Source: Vibrio nitrifigilis (GTDB taxonomy: Bacteria > Pseudomonadota > Gammaproteobacteria > Enterobacterales > Vibrionaceae). Taken from it: a stretch of 64,000 nucleotides of DNA. The notes beneath the pieces are model-generated. The model did no database searches, had not been told where the DNA came from, and saw only the letters and a program-made list of their open reading frames with translations. A program made the translations under genes and the position numbers. This document shows positions 56,070 through 64,000 of the stretch, one piece after another; the first letter of the stretch is position 1, and every line of letters starts with the position of its first letter. Location: the NCBI RefSeq assembly GCF_015686695.1, contig NZ_JADPMR010000003.1, forward strand, positions 62,001 to 126,000, in the 5' to 3' direction.

Positions 56070-56795
56070 TTATTTGCGATTGAGCTCTTCCACTTCTGCA
56101 TCTAACTCAGCCAATTTTTGCTTCATCAGATCATGACATTGATTTGCTAATTTACGCACATCTTCTTTGCCACAATTTTCAGTGCTAATCGGCGGCAACA
56201 TTTCAATGATGACATGGCCATTGTTCCAACGATTCAATTTCAACTTATTCGTTGAACTGCACACAATTGGCGCGATCGGTACACCTGCTCCAATTGCCGC
56301 ATGAAAAGCGCCGGTTTTAAATGGTAATAAGCCTCGACCACGTGAGCGAGTACCTTCAGGGAACATCCACACCGATACTTTGCTATTTTTAATACTTTTA
56401 ACAACTTGATCAATGGTGCCTTTTGCCTTGGCTTTATTTGCACGGTCAATCAATATGTTGCCAGACAACCAATACAATTGGCCAAATAATGGCAGGTAAG
56501 CAAGGCTTTTTTTACCAACAGTAACGACATTAGGCGTTACTGCTCTAGATACAGTAAACATATCCCAGTTACTTTGGTGGTTAGCAATATAGATATGTTG
56601 ACCACGTTGATAAATATCGTCTGGCGCGCGGAAAATAATTTTAATACCAAAAACGGGAGCCATTGCAGAGAATAGCCGGCCGAAGGTGAATACATGTTTT
56701 GGATTACGAGGGCTAAGCAAGCAATAGGCACAGCCAAAGATAAACATGACGATAGCAAATAACGCTACGACTATTACACGAATGAGTGCGATCAT
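56070..56795 (-). CDS. plsC: 1-acyl-sn-glycerol-3-phosphate acyltransferase
   Basis: PlsC acylates lysophosphatidic acid to phosphatidic acid in the inner membrane. The 241-residue protein has an N-terminal membrane helix, the catalytic NHQSNWD form of HX4D near residue 72, and the substrate motif FPEGTRSRG near 145. I chose the ATG at 56795 because TGGAGAT precedes it; an upstream TTG is in frame at 56807. It lies downstream of murA on the same strand, but a terminator stands between them. Confidence 0.93.
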   Translation of the reverse strand: MIALIRVIVVALFAIVMFIFGCAYCLLSPRNPKHVFTFGRLFSAMAPVFGIKIIFRAPDDIYQRGQHIYIANHQSNWDMFTVSRAVTPNVVTVGKKSLAYLPLFGQLYWLSGNILIDRANKAKAKGTIDQVVKSIKNSKVSVWMFPEGTRSRGRGLLPFKTGAFHAAIGAGVPIAPIVCSSTNKLKLNRWNNGHVIIEMLPPISTENCGKEDVRKLANQCHDLMKQKLAELDAEVEELNRK

Positions 56796-56815
56796 CGAAA
56801 TCTCCAAAGGAGCTA

Positions 56816-56847
56816 AAATAAAAAAGCCGAAACACTCGGTTTCGGCC
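56816..56847 (-). terminator. Terminator of the mla-murA operon
   Basis: On the minus strand GCCGAAAC and GTTTCGGC pair, followed by six T. It lies about 20 bases after murA and ends just upstream of the plsC ribosome site. Confidence 0.86.
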
Positions 56848-56864
56848 CGTAGAATAGTGAGATT

Positions 56865-58130
56865 CTAACTTGCTTCACTGATACGCTCAATATTTGCGCC
56901 CAATGCCGACAGTTTATCCTCGATTTTTTCGTATCCTCGATCGATATGATAAATACGATCGACGATAGTTTCACCCTTAGCAATACACCCAGCAATCACT
57001 AAACTCGCTGACGCACGCAAATCTGTCGCCATGACTTGAGCTCCGCTTAAACGCTCAACATCACCACAAATAACAGTATTACCTTCAATTTCTGCTTTAG
57101 CGCCCATACGCATCAGTTCAGGAACATGCATAAAACGATTTTCAAAAATGGTTTCGGTAATAACGCCACTACCTTTTGCAATCATATTAAGTAGCGTAAA
57201 TTGTGCTTGCATATCAGTTGGAAAGCCAGGATGCGGCGCAGTACGGACAGTCACAGCCTTTAGCTCTCGTTCGGTCATGTCTAAGCTAATCCAACGGTCA
57301 CCCGTTTCGATGTTAGCGCCCGCTTCCTCTAGCTTAGACAGCACAGCTTCAAGAAGGTGTGCATCGGTATTACGGCATACAATTTTACCTTTTGACACAG
57401 CAGCCGCCACGAGGAATGTACCAGTTTCAATACGATCAGGCACTACTTCGTGTTTACCACCACCAAGACGTTCAACCCCTTCAATGGTGATTGTATCAGT
57501 CCCAGCTCCTGAAACTTTAGCTCCAAGCTGGTTTAAAAATTCTGCTGTATCAACGATTTCAGGCTCACGAGCCGCATTGTCTAATACCGTTTTGCCTTCA
57601 GCCAGAGTTGCCGCACACATAATGGTGATCGTAGCGCCGACTGAGACTTTATCCATCACAATATGAGCGCCTTTTAGACGACCATCTACTTCAGCTTTGA
57701 CATAGCCATCTTCGAGTGTGATCGTGGCACCTAGCTGCTCTAAACCATGGATGTGTAAATCGACAGGTCGGGCTCCGATAGCACAGCCACCAGGTAAAGA
57801 CACCTGACCTTCACCGAAACGCGCTACAAGAGGACCTAAGGCCCAAATAGACGCACGCATCGTTTTGACTAAATCATAAGGCGCACATAACTGATCAATG
57901 CCGCTTGCATCAACATGCACAGAACCATTACGTGTCACTTTCGCACCAAGGCGCTTAAGCAACTCCATAGTGGTGTCGATGTCGCGTAAATGAGGTACGT
58001 TAGCAACCTCTACTGGCTCTTCAGCCAAGATAGACGCAAACAAAATCGGTAGTGCAGCATTTTTTGCACCAGAAATGGTCACTTCACCTTGCAGTGGAGC
58101 GGTAGAACCAATAACTCGAAACTTTTCCAT
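56865..58130 (-). CDS. murA: UDP-N-acetylglucosamine 1-carboxyvinyltransferase
   Basis: MurA transfers enolpyruvate to UDP-GlcNAc, the first committed step of peptidoglycan synthesis. The 421-residue protein starts MEKFRVIGSTAPLQGEV. It carries the catalytic Cys in LPGGCAIGARPVDLH near residue 115, so it is the fosfomycin-sensitive form. The ATG at 58130 is chosen over a TTG at 58136. It follows ibaG by nine bases, at the end of the mlaFEDCB-ibaG-murA operon as in E. coli. Confidence 0.97.
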   Translation of the reverse strand: MEKFRVIGSTAPLQGEVTISGAKNAALPILFASILAEEPVEVANVPHLRDIDTTMELLKRLGAKVTRNGSVHVDASGIDQLCAPYDLVKTMRASIWALGPLVARFGEGQVSLPGGCAIGARPVDLHIHGLEQLGATITLEDGYVKAEVDGRLKGAHIVMDKVSVGATITIMCAATLAEGKTVLDNAAREPEIVDTAEFLNQLGAKVSGAGTDTITIEGVERLGGGKHEVVPDRIETGTFLVAAAVSKGKIVCRNTDAHLLEAVLSKLEEAGANIETGDRWISLDMTERELKAVTVRTAPHPGFPTDMQAQFTLLNMIAKGSGVITETIFENRFMHVPELMRMGAKAEIEGNTVICGDVERLSGAQVMATDLRASASLVIAGCIAKGETIVDRIYHIDRGYEKIEDKLSALGANIERISEAS

Positions 58131-58139
58131 TAACAAACC

Positions 58140-58394
58140 TTACAGCGACATCAATTTCTTATCGCGAGCCCACTCGTCTGGGGTAAACGCTTTGATGGAT
58201 ACTGCGTGAATATCATTACGTTGAATGTACTCCATTAATGGAGCATAAATCAGTTGCTGTTTTTTCACACGGCTCATACCATCAAAACACATATCTACAG
58301 CAACCACTTCGTAGTGACTGCCTTCTCCCTTCACGTGAATCTCTTGAAGATTGAGTGCTTGTTCTAATATCTGTTTTACTTGTGAGCTATCCAC
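58140..58394 (-). CDS. ibaG: BolA-family protein IbaG
   Basis: IbaG is a small BolA-like protein that works with monothiol glutaredoxins in iron-sulfur or acid-stress contexts. The 84-residue product shows the GEGSHYEVVAVDMCF strand and the conserved HAVSIKAFTPDEW end, with the BolA His in SHYE. The start is a GTG that overlaps the mlaB stop by eight bases. It lies between mlaB and murA, its usual place. Confidence 0.93.
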   Translation of the reverse strand: MDSSQVKQILEQALNLQEIHVKGEGSHYEVVAVDMCFDGMSRVKKQQLIYAPLMEYIQRNDIHAVSIKAFTPDEWARDKKLMSL

Positions 58395-58716
58395 AATTCA
58401 CCCCTGCTGAATTCTCGATGTGTTGAGCCATCATTGGTTCGATGTTACTCAGTTGGAACAAAGTGCTCAGTTGTTCTGGCACAGAACTCAACATTATATG
58501 ACAGTTTTTCTGTTTTGCATGCTCTATTAAGTGAATTAGCATTACCATACCTGCAGAATCGATACGTGAAACGGATTCTAGTGATACATCTAGTTGCTTA
58601 GAACTAGGTGTCCAACCGCTTAATTCACGCCATAACTCTGGCACAGTATCGCGATCTAAATCACCGCTCAGCAATACTTGCTGAGCGTTTGCTATTTGCC
58701 ATTGAGGGTGACTCAT
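58387..58716 (-). CDS. mlaB: Phospholipid transport STAS protein MlaB
   Basis: MlaB is the cytoplasmic STAS subunit that stabilises MlaF in the MlaFEDB complex. The 109-residue protein has the STAS core with SRIDSAGMVMLIHLIEHA near residue 50, with the conserved Ser-Ala-Gly loop. It overlaps mlaC by four bases and ibaG by eight, a tightly coupled cluster. Confidence 0.92.
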   Translation of the reverse strand: MSHPQWQIANAQQVLLSGDLDRDTVPELWRELSGWTPSSKQLDVSLESVSRIDSAGMVMLIHLIEHAKQKNCHIMLSSVPEQLSTLFQLSNIEPMMAQHIENSAGVNCG

Positions 58717-59351
58717 TTGGACTTACTCTCAAAATGAATCGGTTGATCTGCCAAGTGTTGTAGATCTTTCGCAACGGACGCAATGCCTTCACGGCGGATT
58801 TTACTACTCCACTCAGAGCGCTTACTTGAAAGCAAACTTACGCCTTCAGCGATCATGTCATACGCTTTCCATTCTCCCGACTTTTCTTTGCGAAGTTGAA
58901 ACTGTAAATGGATATCAGGACGAGGTGTATCAACAATATTTAATTTAACACTGGTAATACGACGATCATCTGGCACTTCAGACTCAGGGCCAAATTGAAT
59001 CGTTTGATCCGTATATTGTGTCAGTACTTGAGCATAATTTGTTACGAGATAAGCACGAAATGCAGTAATAAAGGCTTCAACATCATCATGTTTAGCTCCG
59101 CGTAAATTAGGGCCCAATAACTTTAACGCCGCATATTTAGCATTCACATAAGGCATCAGTTCTTCTTCAACAATCTGTTTTAGATACTGAGGATCTTGGT
59201 GAATTTTAGTCTGCTCATTTTTCAAACGTGCAAACGCTTGAGTAGCGACTTGCTTCATCATGGTATAAGGATGCGTTTGGTCGACCTCTTGCGAATGTAC
59301 CGCCCAAGAAAGAACCAAACTCAACATGAGAACGAAGTATCGTTTCAACAT
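58713..59351 (-). CDS. mlaC: Periplasmic phospholipid-binding protein MlaC
   Basis: MlaC shuttles phospholipid through the periplasm between MlaA in the outer membrane and MlaFEDB. The 212-residue protein has an N-terminal signal peptide (MLKRYFVLMLSLVLSWAVHS, cut likely after it). The MlaC/Ttg2D domain follows, with EEELMPYVNAKYAALKLLG near residue 65. The start overlaps the mlaD stop by one base. Confidence 0.95.
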   Translation of the reverse strand: MLKRYFVLMLSLVLSWAVHSQEVDQTHPYTMMKQVATQAFARLKNEQTKIHQDPQYLKQIVEEELMPYVNAKYAALKLLGPNLRGAKHDDVEAFITAFRAYLVTNYAQVLTQYTDQTIQFGPESEVPDDRRITSVKLNIVDTPRPDIHLQFQLRKEKSGEWKAYDMIAEGVSLLSSKRSEWSSKIRREGIASVAKDLQHLADQPIHFESKSK

Positions 59352-59845
59352 TATTTATCCCCGTCTTTATTGTCTTTATCACCAGCGCTATATAAGAACT
59401 GGCCAATGAGATCTTCAAGAACCAAAGCTGATTTGGTGTCTTCTATGCGATCGCCATCTTTCAGCATAGTGCCTTCATCTTCGTAAACAAAACCAGGAAC
59501 TAGACCTATGTATTGTTCACCAATCAATCCTGATGTCAGAATTTTTGCGCTCGAATTATCAGGGAATTGATTGTACTGCTCGTCAATATCCATTGTCACC
59601 AGAGGCAACATCGACTTTTTATCCAACGAAATCGCAGCAACTCGTCCCACAACAACGCCACCCACTTTAACTGGTGAACGGACTTTTAGTGTTCCGATAT
59701 TGTCAAACTCCGCCGTTAAGGTGTAAGTATCATTACTTCCAAGTCCTTTCACGTCAGCGACTTGAAAAATCATTACTAGGATTGCGCAAATTCCTGCCAA
59801 GACAAAACCGCCAACCCATAATTCTAGTTTTCGCGTTTGTTGCAT
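59351..59845 (-). CDS. mlaD: MCE-domain protein MlaD
   Basis: MlaD is anchored in the inner membrane and forms a periplasmic hexameric ring that binds phospholipid. The 164-residue protein has one N-terminal helix (ELWVGGFVLAGICAILVMIF) and an MCE domain with RSPVKVGGVVVGRVAAI near residue 55 and GLIGEQYIGLVPG near 105. It lies two bases after mlaE. Confidence 0.95.
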   Translation of the reverse strand: MQQTRKLELWVGGFVLAGICAILVMIFQVADVKGLGSNDTYTLTAEFDNIGTLKVRSPVKVGGVVVGRVAAISLDKKSMLPLVTMDIDEQYNQFPDNSSAKILTSGLIGEQYIGLVPGFVYEDEGTMLKDGDRIEDTKSALVLEDLIGQFLYSAGDKDNKDGDK

Positions 59846-59847
59846 GA

Positions 59848-60636
59848 TTAATTCCCAAACATCAATGCAGTAAGTACAAAATCCAGGCCAAGAACAGCAA
59901 GAGAAGAATGCACTACAGTTTTCGTTGTGGCTCGGCTAATTCCTTCCGAAGTTGGAACCGCGTCATAACCGTTAAACAATGCGATCCAAGTACAAGTAAT
60001 AGCAAAGATTACGCACTTGATGGCACTGTTACCAATATCTTTTCCAAATTCAACTGATGACTGCATCGTAGACCAAAAGCTACCGCCATCAATTCCTTTC
60101 CAATCCACACCGACTAATTGACCACCCCAGATACCGACAGCCATAAAGATCATCGCCAACAAAGGTAACGAGATAAGGCCAGCATAAAAACGGGGGGCAA
60201 CCACTCGTTTTAGTGGATCAACCGCCATCATTTCTAAACTAGAAAGTTGCTCGGTTGCTCTCATTAAACCAATTTCAGCCGTTAATGCAGAACCGGCTCG
60301 ACCTGCAAATAGCAAAGCGGTTACCACTGGTCCTAACTCTCTGAGTAACGATAGAGCAACCATCTGCCCTAAACTGGTTTCAGCACCATAGTCCACCAAG
60401 ATGACGTAACCTTGTAGGCTAAGTACCATCCCGATAAATAAACCGGAAACAACAATAATGGCGAGAGATTGAACACCAACGCTATAGAGTTGTTTAATGA
60501 GTAAAGGAAAATGTTTTAGTTGTGGCCGACCACTTAATGCACCATACATCATCAGTGTCGCGCGGCCAGCCGATTGGCAAACAGCGAGAGAACGTCGCCC
60601 GATACCACTCACCCACTGTTCAAGATTCGCTAACAT
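59848..60636 (-). CDS. mlaE: Phospholipid ABC transporter permease MlaE
   Basis: MlaE is the membrane permease of the MlaFEDB complex. The 262-residue protein has about five helices with the conserved LLRELGPVVTALLFAGRAGSA segment, near residue 80, quoted as LRELGPVVTALLFAGRAG. The ATG at 60636 gives the usual start, MLANLEQWVSGIGRR; upstream in-frame codons lie inside mlaF. It overlaps the mlaF end by 17 bases. Confidence 0.95.
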   Translation of the reverse strand: MLANLEQWVSGIGRRSLAVCQSAGRATLMMYGALSGRPQLKHFPLLIKQLYSVGVQSLAIIVVSGLFIGMVLSLQGYVILVDYGAETSLGQMVALSLLRELGPVVTALLFAGRAGSALTAEIGLMRATEQLSSLEMMAVDPLKRVVAPRFYAGLISLPLLAMIFMAVGIWGGQLVGVDWKGIDGGSFWSTMQSSVEFGKDIGNSAIKCVIFAITCTWIALFNGYDAVPTSEGISRATTKTVVHSSLAVLGLDFVLTALMFGN

Positions 60637-61429
60637 TAAATAAGTCCTTCTCGATCGGTTGGGCAGGGAAACGAAATGGCACAGGGCCATCTGCATTACC
60701 TTGTAAGAATTGCTGCACTCGTGGATCGCGCTCTAAAGACAACTTCTTCGGCGTGCCTTCTGCAATCACTTTGCCATCAGCAAGTATATATACCCAGTCA
60801 GCAATGCTCATCACTTCAGGTACATCATGCGAAACCACAACCGATGTTAATCCTAGAGCTTCGTTTAGATCATGAATCAGTTGCACCAGAACGCCCATAG
60901 TAATAGGGTCTTGCCCAACAAAAGGTTCATCATAAAGAATTAATTCTGGGTCAAGAGCAATAGAGCGAGCTAATGCCGCACGCCGCGCCATCCCACCAGA
61001 AAGCTCACTTGGCATTAAATTAGCCGCGCCACGAAGACCCACCGCTTCTAATTTTAGTAAGACAAGTGTACGTAACAAAGATTCATCTAAATTAGTGTGC
61101 TCACGTAGAGGAAAGGCTACGTTGTCAAAGACGTTGAGATCAGTAAATAGCGCTCCCGATTGAAATAGCATGCTCATTTTCTTACGAGCTTGATATAACT
61201 GGCTACGAGTCAGCGCTGGTATGTTTTCGCCATCAAACCAAATCTCTCCTTGTTCAGGCATTAACTGACCGCCAATCAGCCTTAACAAAGTGGTTTTCCC
61301 GATTCCCGATGGCCCCATAATGGCCGTTACTTTCCCTTTAGGTACTCGTAAACTGATATTGTCGAAAATCTTACGCCCGGCACGGGAAAAAGTCAGATTT
61401 TTGATGGTGACTAAGTCATTATCAGACAT
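60620..61429 (-). CDS. mlaF: Phospholipid ABC transporter ATPase MlaF
   Basis: MlaF is the ATPase of the Mla system, which keeps outer-membrane lipid asymmetry. The 269-residue protein has Walker A GPSGIGKTT near residue 38, the ABC signature LSGGMARRAALARSI near 143, Walker B LILYDEPF near 163 and the H-loop VVSHD near 197. It heads the mlaFEDCB-ibaG-murA operon and diverges from yrbG, the classical yrb layout. Confidence 0.96.
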   Translation of the reverse strand: MSDNDLVTIKNLTFSRAGRKIFDNISLRVPKGKVTAIMGPSGIGKTTLLRLIGGQLMPEQGEIWFDGENIPALTRSQLYQARKKMSMLFQSGALFTDLNVFDNVAFPLREHTNLDESLLRTLVLLKLEAVGLRGAANLMPSELSGGMARRAALARSIALDPELILYDEPFVGQDPITMGVLVQLIHDLNEALGLTSVVVSHDVPEVMSIADWVYILADGKVIAEGTPKKLSLERDPRVQQFLQGNADGPVPFRFPAQPIEKDLFNVSES

Positions 61430-61765
61430 GTTATTTTTTCGCCCTTTGGCTTACTCATCCATTAGAATGAGCAATCATAAGCAGATTAATGTAAAATATA
61501 AAGCACTGTGCAATTACAACAAAGATAGAATGCATTTTTGTCAAAAAGGTTCAAATTTTATTGTATAAAGTGTTGTAACAAATACGCTTATATGCACCAT
61601 GATCTCATGCTAAGATTATGGGCGGCAAGCATAAATTGATCCACGATGGAGAATTCTCTCTTAAAATGGAATAATTAATGAGATAATCGTCTTCACTTTT
61701 ATTGACCAACACGTCAAAATTACCCATTTTATGTTCCACGATTATCAACACTATCAGGATTATTC
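61430..61765. other. Divergent control region of mlaF and yrbG
   Basis: This 336-base AT-rich region separates the two divergent operons. A minus-strand TTGACA at 61537-61542 may be a -35 box for mlaF, but the -10 is poor. No gene is seen. Confidence 0.4.
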
Positions 61766-62731
61766 ATGTTTGAAGCGGTTGGATTGCTCATTGTCGGTCT
61801 CGTTCTCCTTGTATGGAGTGCAGACAAACTAGTCTTTGGGGCAGCAGCTGTCGCCCGAAATTTTGGCATATCTCCGTTAGTTATCGGTATGACCATATTG
61901 GCGATGGGTTCATCAGCACCAGAAATGATGGTGTCTGCGACCGCCGCCCTTAGCGACAAAACCGACACAGCCGTCGGAAACGTTCTGGGTTCAAATATCG
62001 CAAATATTGCGCTGATACTTGGCATTACCGCCATTATCAAACCACTATCCATTAGTTCTAGCGTTATCCGCCGTGAATTGCCACTTATGATGGGTGTGAC
62101 GATCCTCGCCGGCATCTTACTACGTGATAATCATCTTGGCTTTGGCGAAGGTATTTTATTATTCGTACTCTTTATCACCTTTATTCTTGGCATGTTACAG
62201 ATTAGCCGCAACGAGAAAAAACGTGGTGATTCCCTATTCGATGAACACGAATCAGAGATCCCTGATGATGTGCCTAACGCAAAAGCGCTCATGTGGGTCT
62301 TATTTGGCTTAATACTCCTTCCTATAGCAGCTAACCTGCTGGTTGATAACGCAGTTATTATTGCTAAATACTTTGGGATGAGCGATCTTGTCATCGGCCT
62401 CACTATCATCGCTATCGGCACTAGCCTACCCGAGCTTGCCGCCTCTTTAGCTGGTGTTCTCAAAGGTGAAGACGATATGGCCGTTGGTAATATCATCGGT
62501 TCTAACGTATTTAATATCCTAGCCGTCATGGGGTTACCGGGCATACTGAATCCCTCGATTGTCAGTGAACATGCAATGGGCCGCGATTTCTGGGTACTAC
62601 TCGGGGTATCCATTTTATTAGTCATCATGGCATTAGGTAGATCGCGCAGTATCAATCGAATTGAAGGTGCAATATTGTTTATTGTCTTTATTGCGTACCA
62701 GAGTTATCTATTTTTAAACATGAGTGCCTAA
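61766..62731 (+). CDS. yrbG: Calcium/sodium antiporter YrbG
   Basis: YrbG is a CaCA-family inner-membrane cation exchanger. The 321-residue protein has two alpha repeats. The first shows GSSAPEMMVSATAAL near residue 49 and AVGNVLGSNIANIAL near 71. The second shows GTSLPELAASLAGVL near 213 and AVGNIIGSNVFNILAVMG near 235. It heads the yrbG-kdsD-kdsC operon. It starts with ATG at 61766. Confidence 0.94.
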   Translation: MFEAVGLLIVGLVLLVWSADKLVFGAAAVARNFGISPLVIGMTILAMGSSAPEMMVSATAALSDKTDTAVGNVLGSNIANIALILGITAIIKPLSISSSVIRRELPLMMGVTILAGILLRDNHLGFGEGILLFVLFITFILGMLQISRNEKKRGDSLFDEHESEIPDDVPNAKALMWVLFGLILLPIAANLLVDNAVIIAKYFGMSDLVIGLTIIAIGTSLPELAASLAGVLKGEDDMAVGNIIGSNVFNILAVMGLPGILNPSIVSEHAMGRDFWVLLGVSILLVIMALGRSRSINRIEGAILFIVFIAYQSYLFLNMSA

Positions 62732-62764
62732 TGCAAAAAGCATAGGCATTAAGTGGGGGAAACC

Positions 62765-63739
62765 ATGTCTTCTGGCTTTGATTACCAACAAGCAGCCAAG
62801 AATGTATTAGCCACTGAAATTGAAGGCTTACAGCAACTTGACCAATATTTTAACGAGGATTTTTCTCGGGCTTGTAAACTGCTCTTAAACAACACTAATG
62901 GCAAAGTCATTGTGATGGGTATGGGCAAATCAGGTCATATTGGGCGAAAAATAGCGGCAACGCTTGCAAGTACAGGGACATCCGCTTTCTTCGTTCATCC
63001 TGGAGAAGCAGCGCACGGCGATTTGGGTATGGTGACCGCGCAAGATATCGTACTAGCCATTTCTAATTCCGGCGAATCATCGGAAATCGTATCGCTATTT
63101 CCCGTTCTTAAACGTTTGAATGTCAAAATCATTAGCATGACGGGTAATCCTGACTCGAATATGGCCAAACTAGCCAATATTCACTTGCAAATCAGTGTTC
63201 CTCAAGAAGCTTGTCCTCTAGGACTAGCCCCAACGTCAAGCACCACTGCTACATTGGTCATGGGCGATGCCCTCGCCATAGCATTACTGCAGGCTCGAGG
63301 ATTTACTTCCGAAGATTTTGCTCTATCCCATCCAGGTGGTGCATTAGGTCGTAAGTTGCTGTTGAAGTTAAGTGATATCATGCACACTGGTGACGAGTTA
63401 CCTAAAGTCAAACCTAGCGCACTGATTCGTGAAGCATTGCTAGAAATTAGTCAAAAAGGTCTGGGAATGACCGCAATTGTGGATGACAACGACCAGTTAA
63501 TCGGTATCTTTACTGACGGCGACTTACGTCGCATTTTAGACAAACGTGTCGATATTCACAGCGCGACAATCGATACGGTTATGACACAGTACCCAACCAC
63601 TGCTACACCAAACATCCTGGCGGTTGAAGGGGTGAATTTAATGCAAGAGAAACGCATTAATGGTCTGATGTTGGTTGAAAACCACAAATTAGTGGGCGCA
63701 TTAAACATGCATGATTTATTAAAAGCGGGAGTAATGTAA
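62765..63739 (+). CDS. kdsD: D-arabinose 5-phosphate isomerase
   Basis: KdsD converts ribulose 5-phosphate to arabinose 5-phosphate, the first step to Kdo of LPS. The 324-residue protein has an N-terminal SIS domain with MGKSGHIGRKIAATLAST near residue 55 and HPGEAAHGDLGM near 80. Two CBS domains follow, with EALLEISQKGLGMTAIVD near 225. I chose the ATG at 62765 because GTGGGGGAAACC precedes it; a GTG at 62753 is in frame. Its stop codon overlaps the kdsC start. Confidence 0.95.
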   Translation: MSSGFDYQQAAKNVLATEIEGLQQLDQYFNEDFSRACKLLLNNTNGKVIVMGMGKSGHIGRKIAATLASTGTSAFFVHPGEAAHGDLGMVTAQDIVLAISNSGESSEIVSLFPVLKRLNVKIISMTGNPDSNMAKLANIHLQISVPQEACPLGLAPTSSTTATLVMGDALAIALLQARGFTSEDFALSHPGGALGRKLLLKLSDIMHTGDELPKVKPSALIREALLEISQKGLGMTAIVDDNDQLIGIFTDGDLRRILDKRVDIHSATIDTVMTQYPTTATPNILAVEGVNLMQEKRINGLMLVENHKLVGALNMHDLLKAGVM

Positions 63740-64000
63740 TGGCCCAACAGGTTGAAACATTGTACGGCAACGTCGATGCCGAGCTAATTGAAATAGCAAA
63801 ATCCATTAAGCTATTAATCTGTGACGTTGATGGCGTATTCTCTGATGGCTTAGTTTACATGGGTAACCAAGGCGAAGAGCTAAAAACCTTCCACACTCGC
63901 GATGGTTATGGCGTCAAAAGCCTTATGAATGCAGGCATTGAGATTGCTATCATTACCGGCCGTGAATCACAGATCGTCACCAACCGAATGAACGCTCTTG
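63739..64000 (+). CDS. kdsC: Kdo 8-phosphate phosphatase KdsC (3' end outside window)
   Basis: KdsC is a HAD-family phosphatase that dephosphorylates Kdo 8-phosphate. The visible 87 codons begin MAQQVETLYGNVDAELIEIA and contain the catalytic Asp pair in LLICDVDGVFSDG near residue 30, HTRDGYGVKSLMNAG and AIITGRES. The gene overlaps the kdsD stop and is cut by the window edge. The usual downstream lptC and lptA would lie outside. Confidence 0.93.
   Translation, partial: MAQQVETLYGNVDAELIEIAKSIKLLICDVDGVFSDGLVYMGNQGEELKTFHTRDGYGVKSLMNAGIEIAIITGRESQIVTNRMNAL

Noticed and set aside
57148..57666. A 172-codon plus-strand frame opposite murA
   Set aside because: It is a shadow of the murA codon pattern, with Ser/Pro/Ala-rich composition and no ribosome site.

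Overview
This window is a chromosomal segment of a gammaproteobacterium, most likely a Vibrionaceae member. I base this on protein families and gene order, not on a database search. The diagnostic pieces are nadB with sdhE/ygfX and ygfZ, a ZapA–6S RNA–5-FCL cluster, LeuO with high resemblance to Vibrio LeuO, and an rrn operon with Ile/Ala spacer tRNAs. The pepA-holC-valS, argF-pyrL-pyrBI-ridA, mla-ibaG-murA and yrbG-kdsD-kdsC blocks fit as well. Base composition looks moderate to AT-rich. Almost everything is core metabolism or envelope maintenance. I see no prophage, CRISPR array, transposase or toxin-antitoxin pair.

Layout. 1-4.8 kb: NAD synthesis (nadB), FAD assembly (sdhE, ygfX), ygfZ, a YbaK-type deacylase and a YtfK homologue. 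4.8-8 kb: ubiquinone hydroxylases ubiI and ubiH plus ygfB, on the minus strand. 8-11.5 kb: zapA, 6S RNA, 5-formyl-THF cyclo-ligase, rpiA, serA. 11.5-23.4 kb: branched-chain amino acid region with ilvIH, an acyl-CoA synthetase, leuO, a PAP2 phosphatase and leuLABCD. 23.4-29.5 kb: a complete rRNA operon on the minus strand (16S, tRNA-Ile, tRNA-Ala, 23S, 5S, tRNA-Thr, 5S). 29.5-31.8 kb: an HD-GYP protein, then tRNA-Leu(CAA) followed downstream by an array of about 120-bp repeats built from its own 3' end plus a terminator. 32-35.2 kb: a three-gene membrane glycosylation operon (GT2, VTT/TVP38 protein, GT39). 35.2-45.8 kb: gldA, lptFG, pepA-holC-valS, a 2-hydroxyacid dehydrogenase and rluA. 46-52.5 kb: an atypical Nramp-like transporter, rapA and a PIN-PhoH protein. 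52.5-55.7 kb: argF, then pyrL-pyrBI with a textbook attenuator, then ridA. 56-64 kb: plsC, murA, ibaG and mlaBCDEF on the minus strand, diverging from yrbG, kdsD and kdsC (kdsC is cut by the window end).

Functional threads. Several operons supply and control amino acids and nucleotides. Two show clear transcription attenuation: leuL with a run of Leu codons, and pyrL with a pyrimidine tract next to a terminator. A second thread is envelope biogenesis: LptFG, Mla, MurA, KdsD/KdsC, PlsC, the PAP2 phosphatase and the GT2/VTT/GT39 operon. The least ordinary parts are non-coding: the tRNA-Leu-derived terminator repeat array, a family of short inverted-repeat elements at three sites, and a terminator-like hairpin inside the double-5S tail of the rRNA operon.
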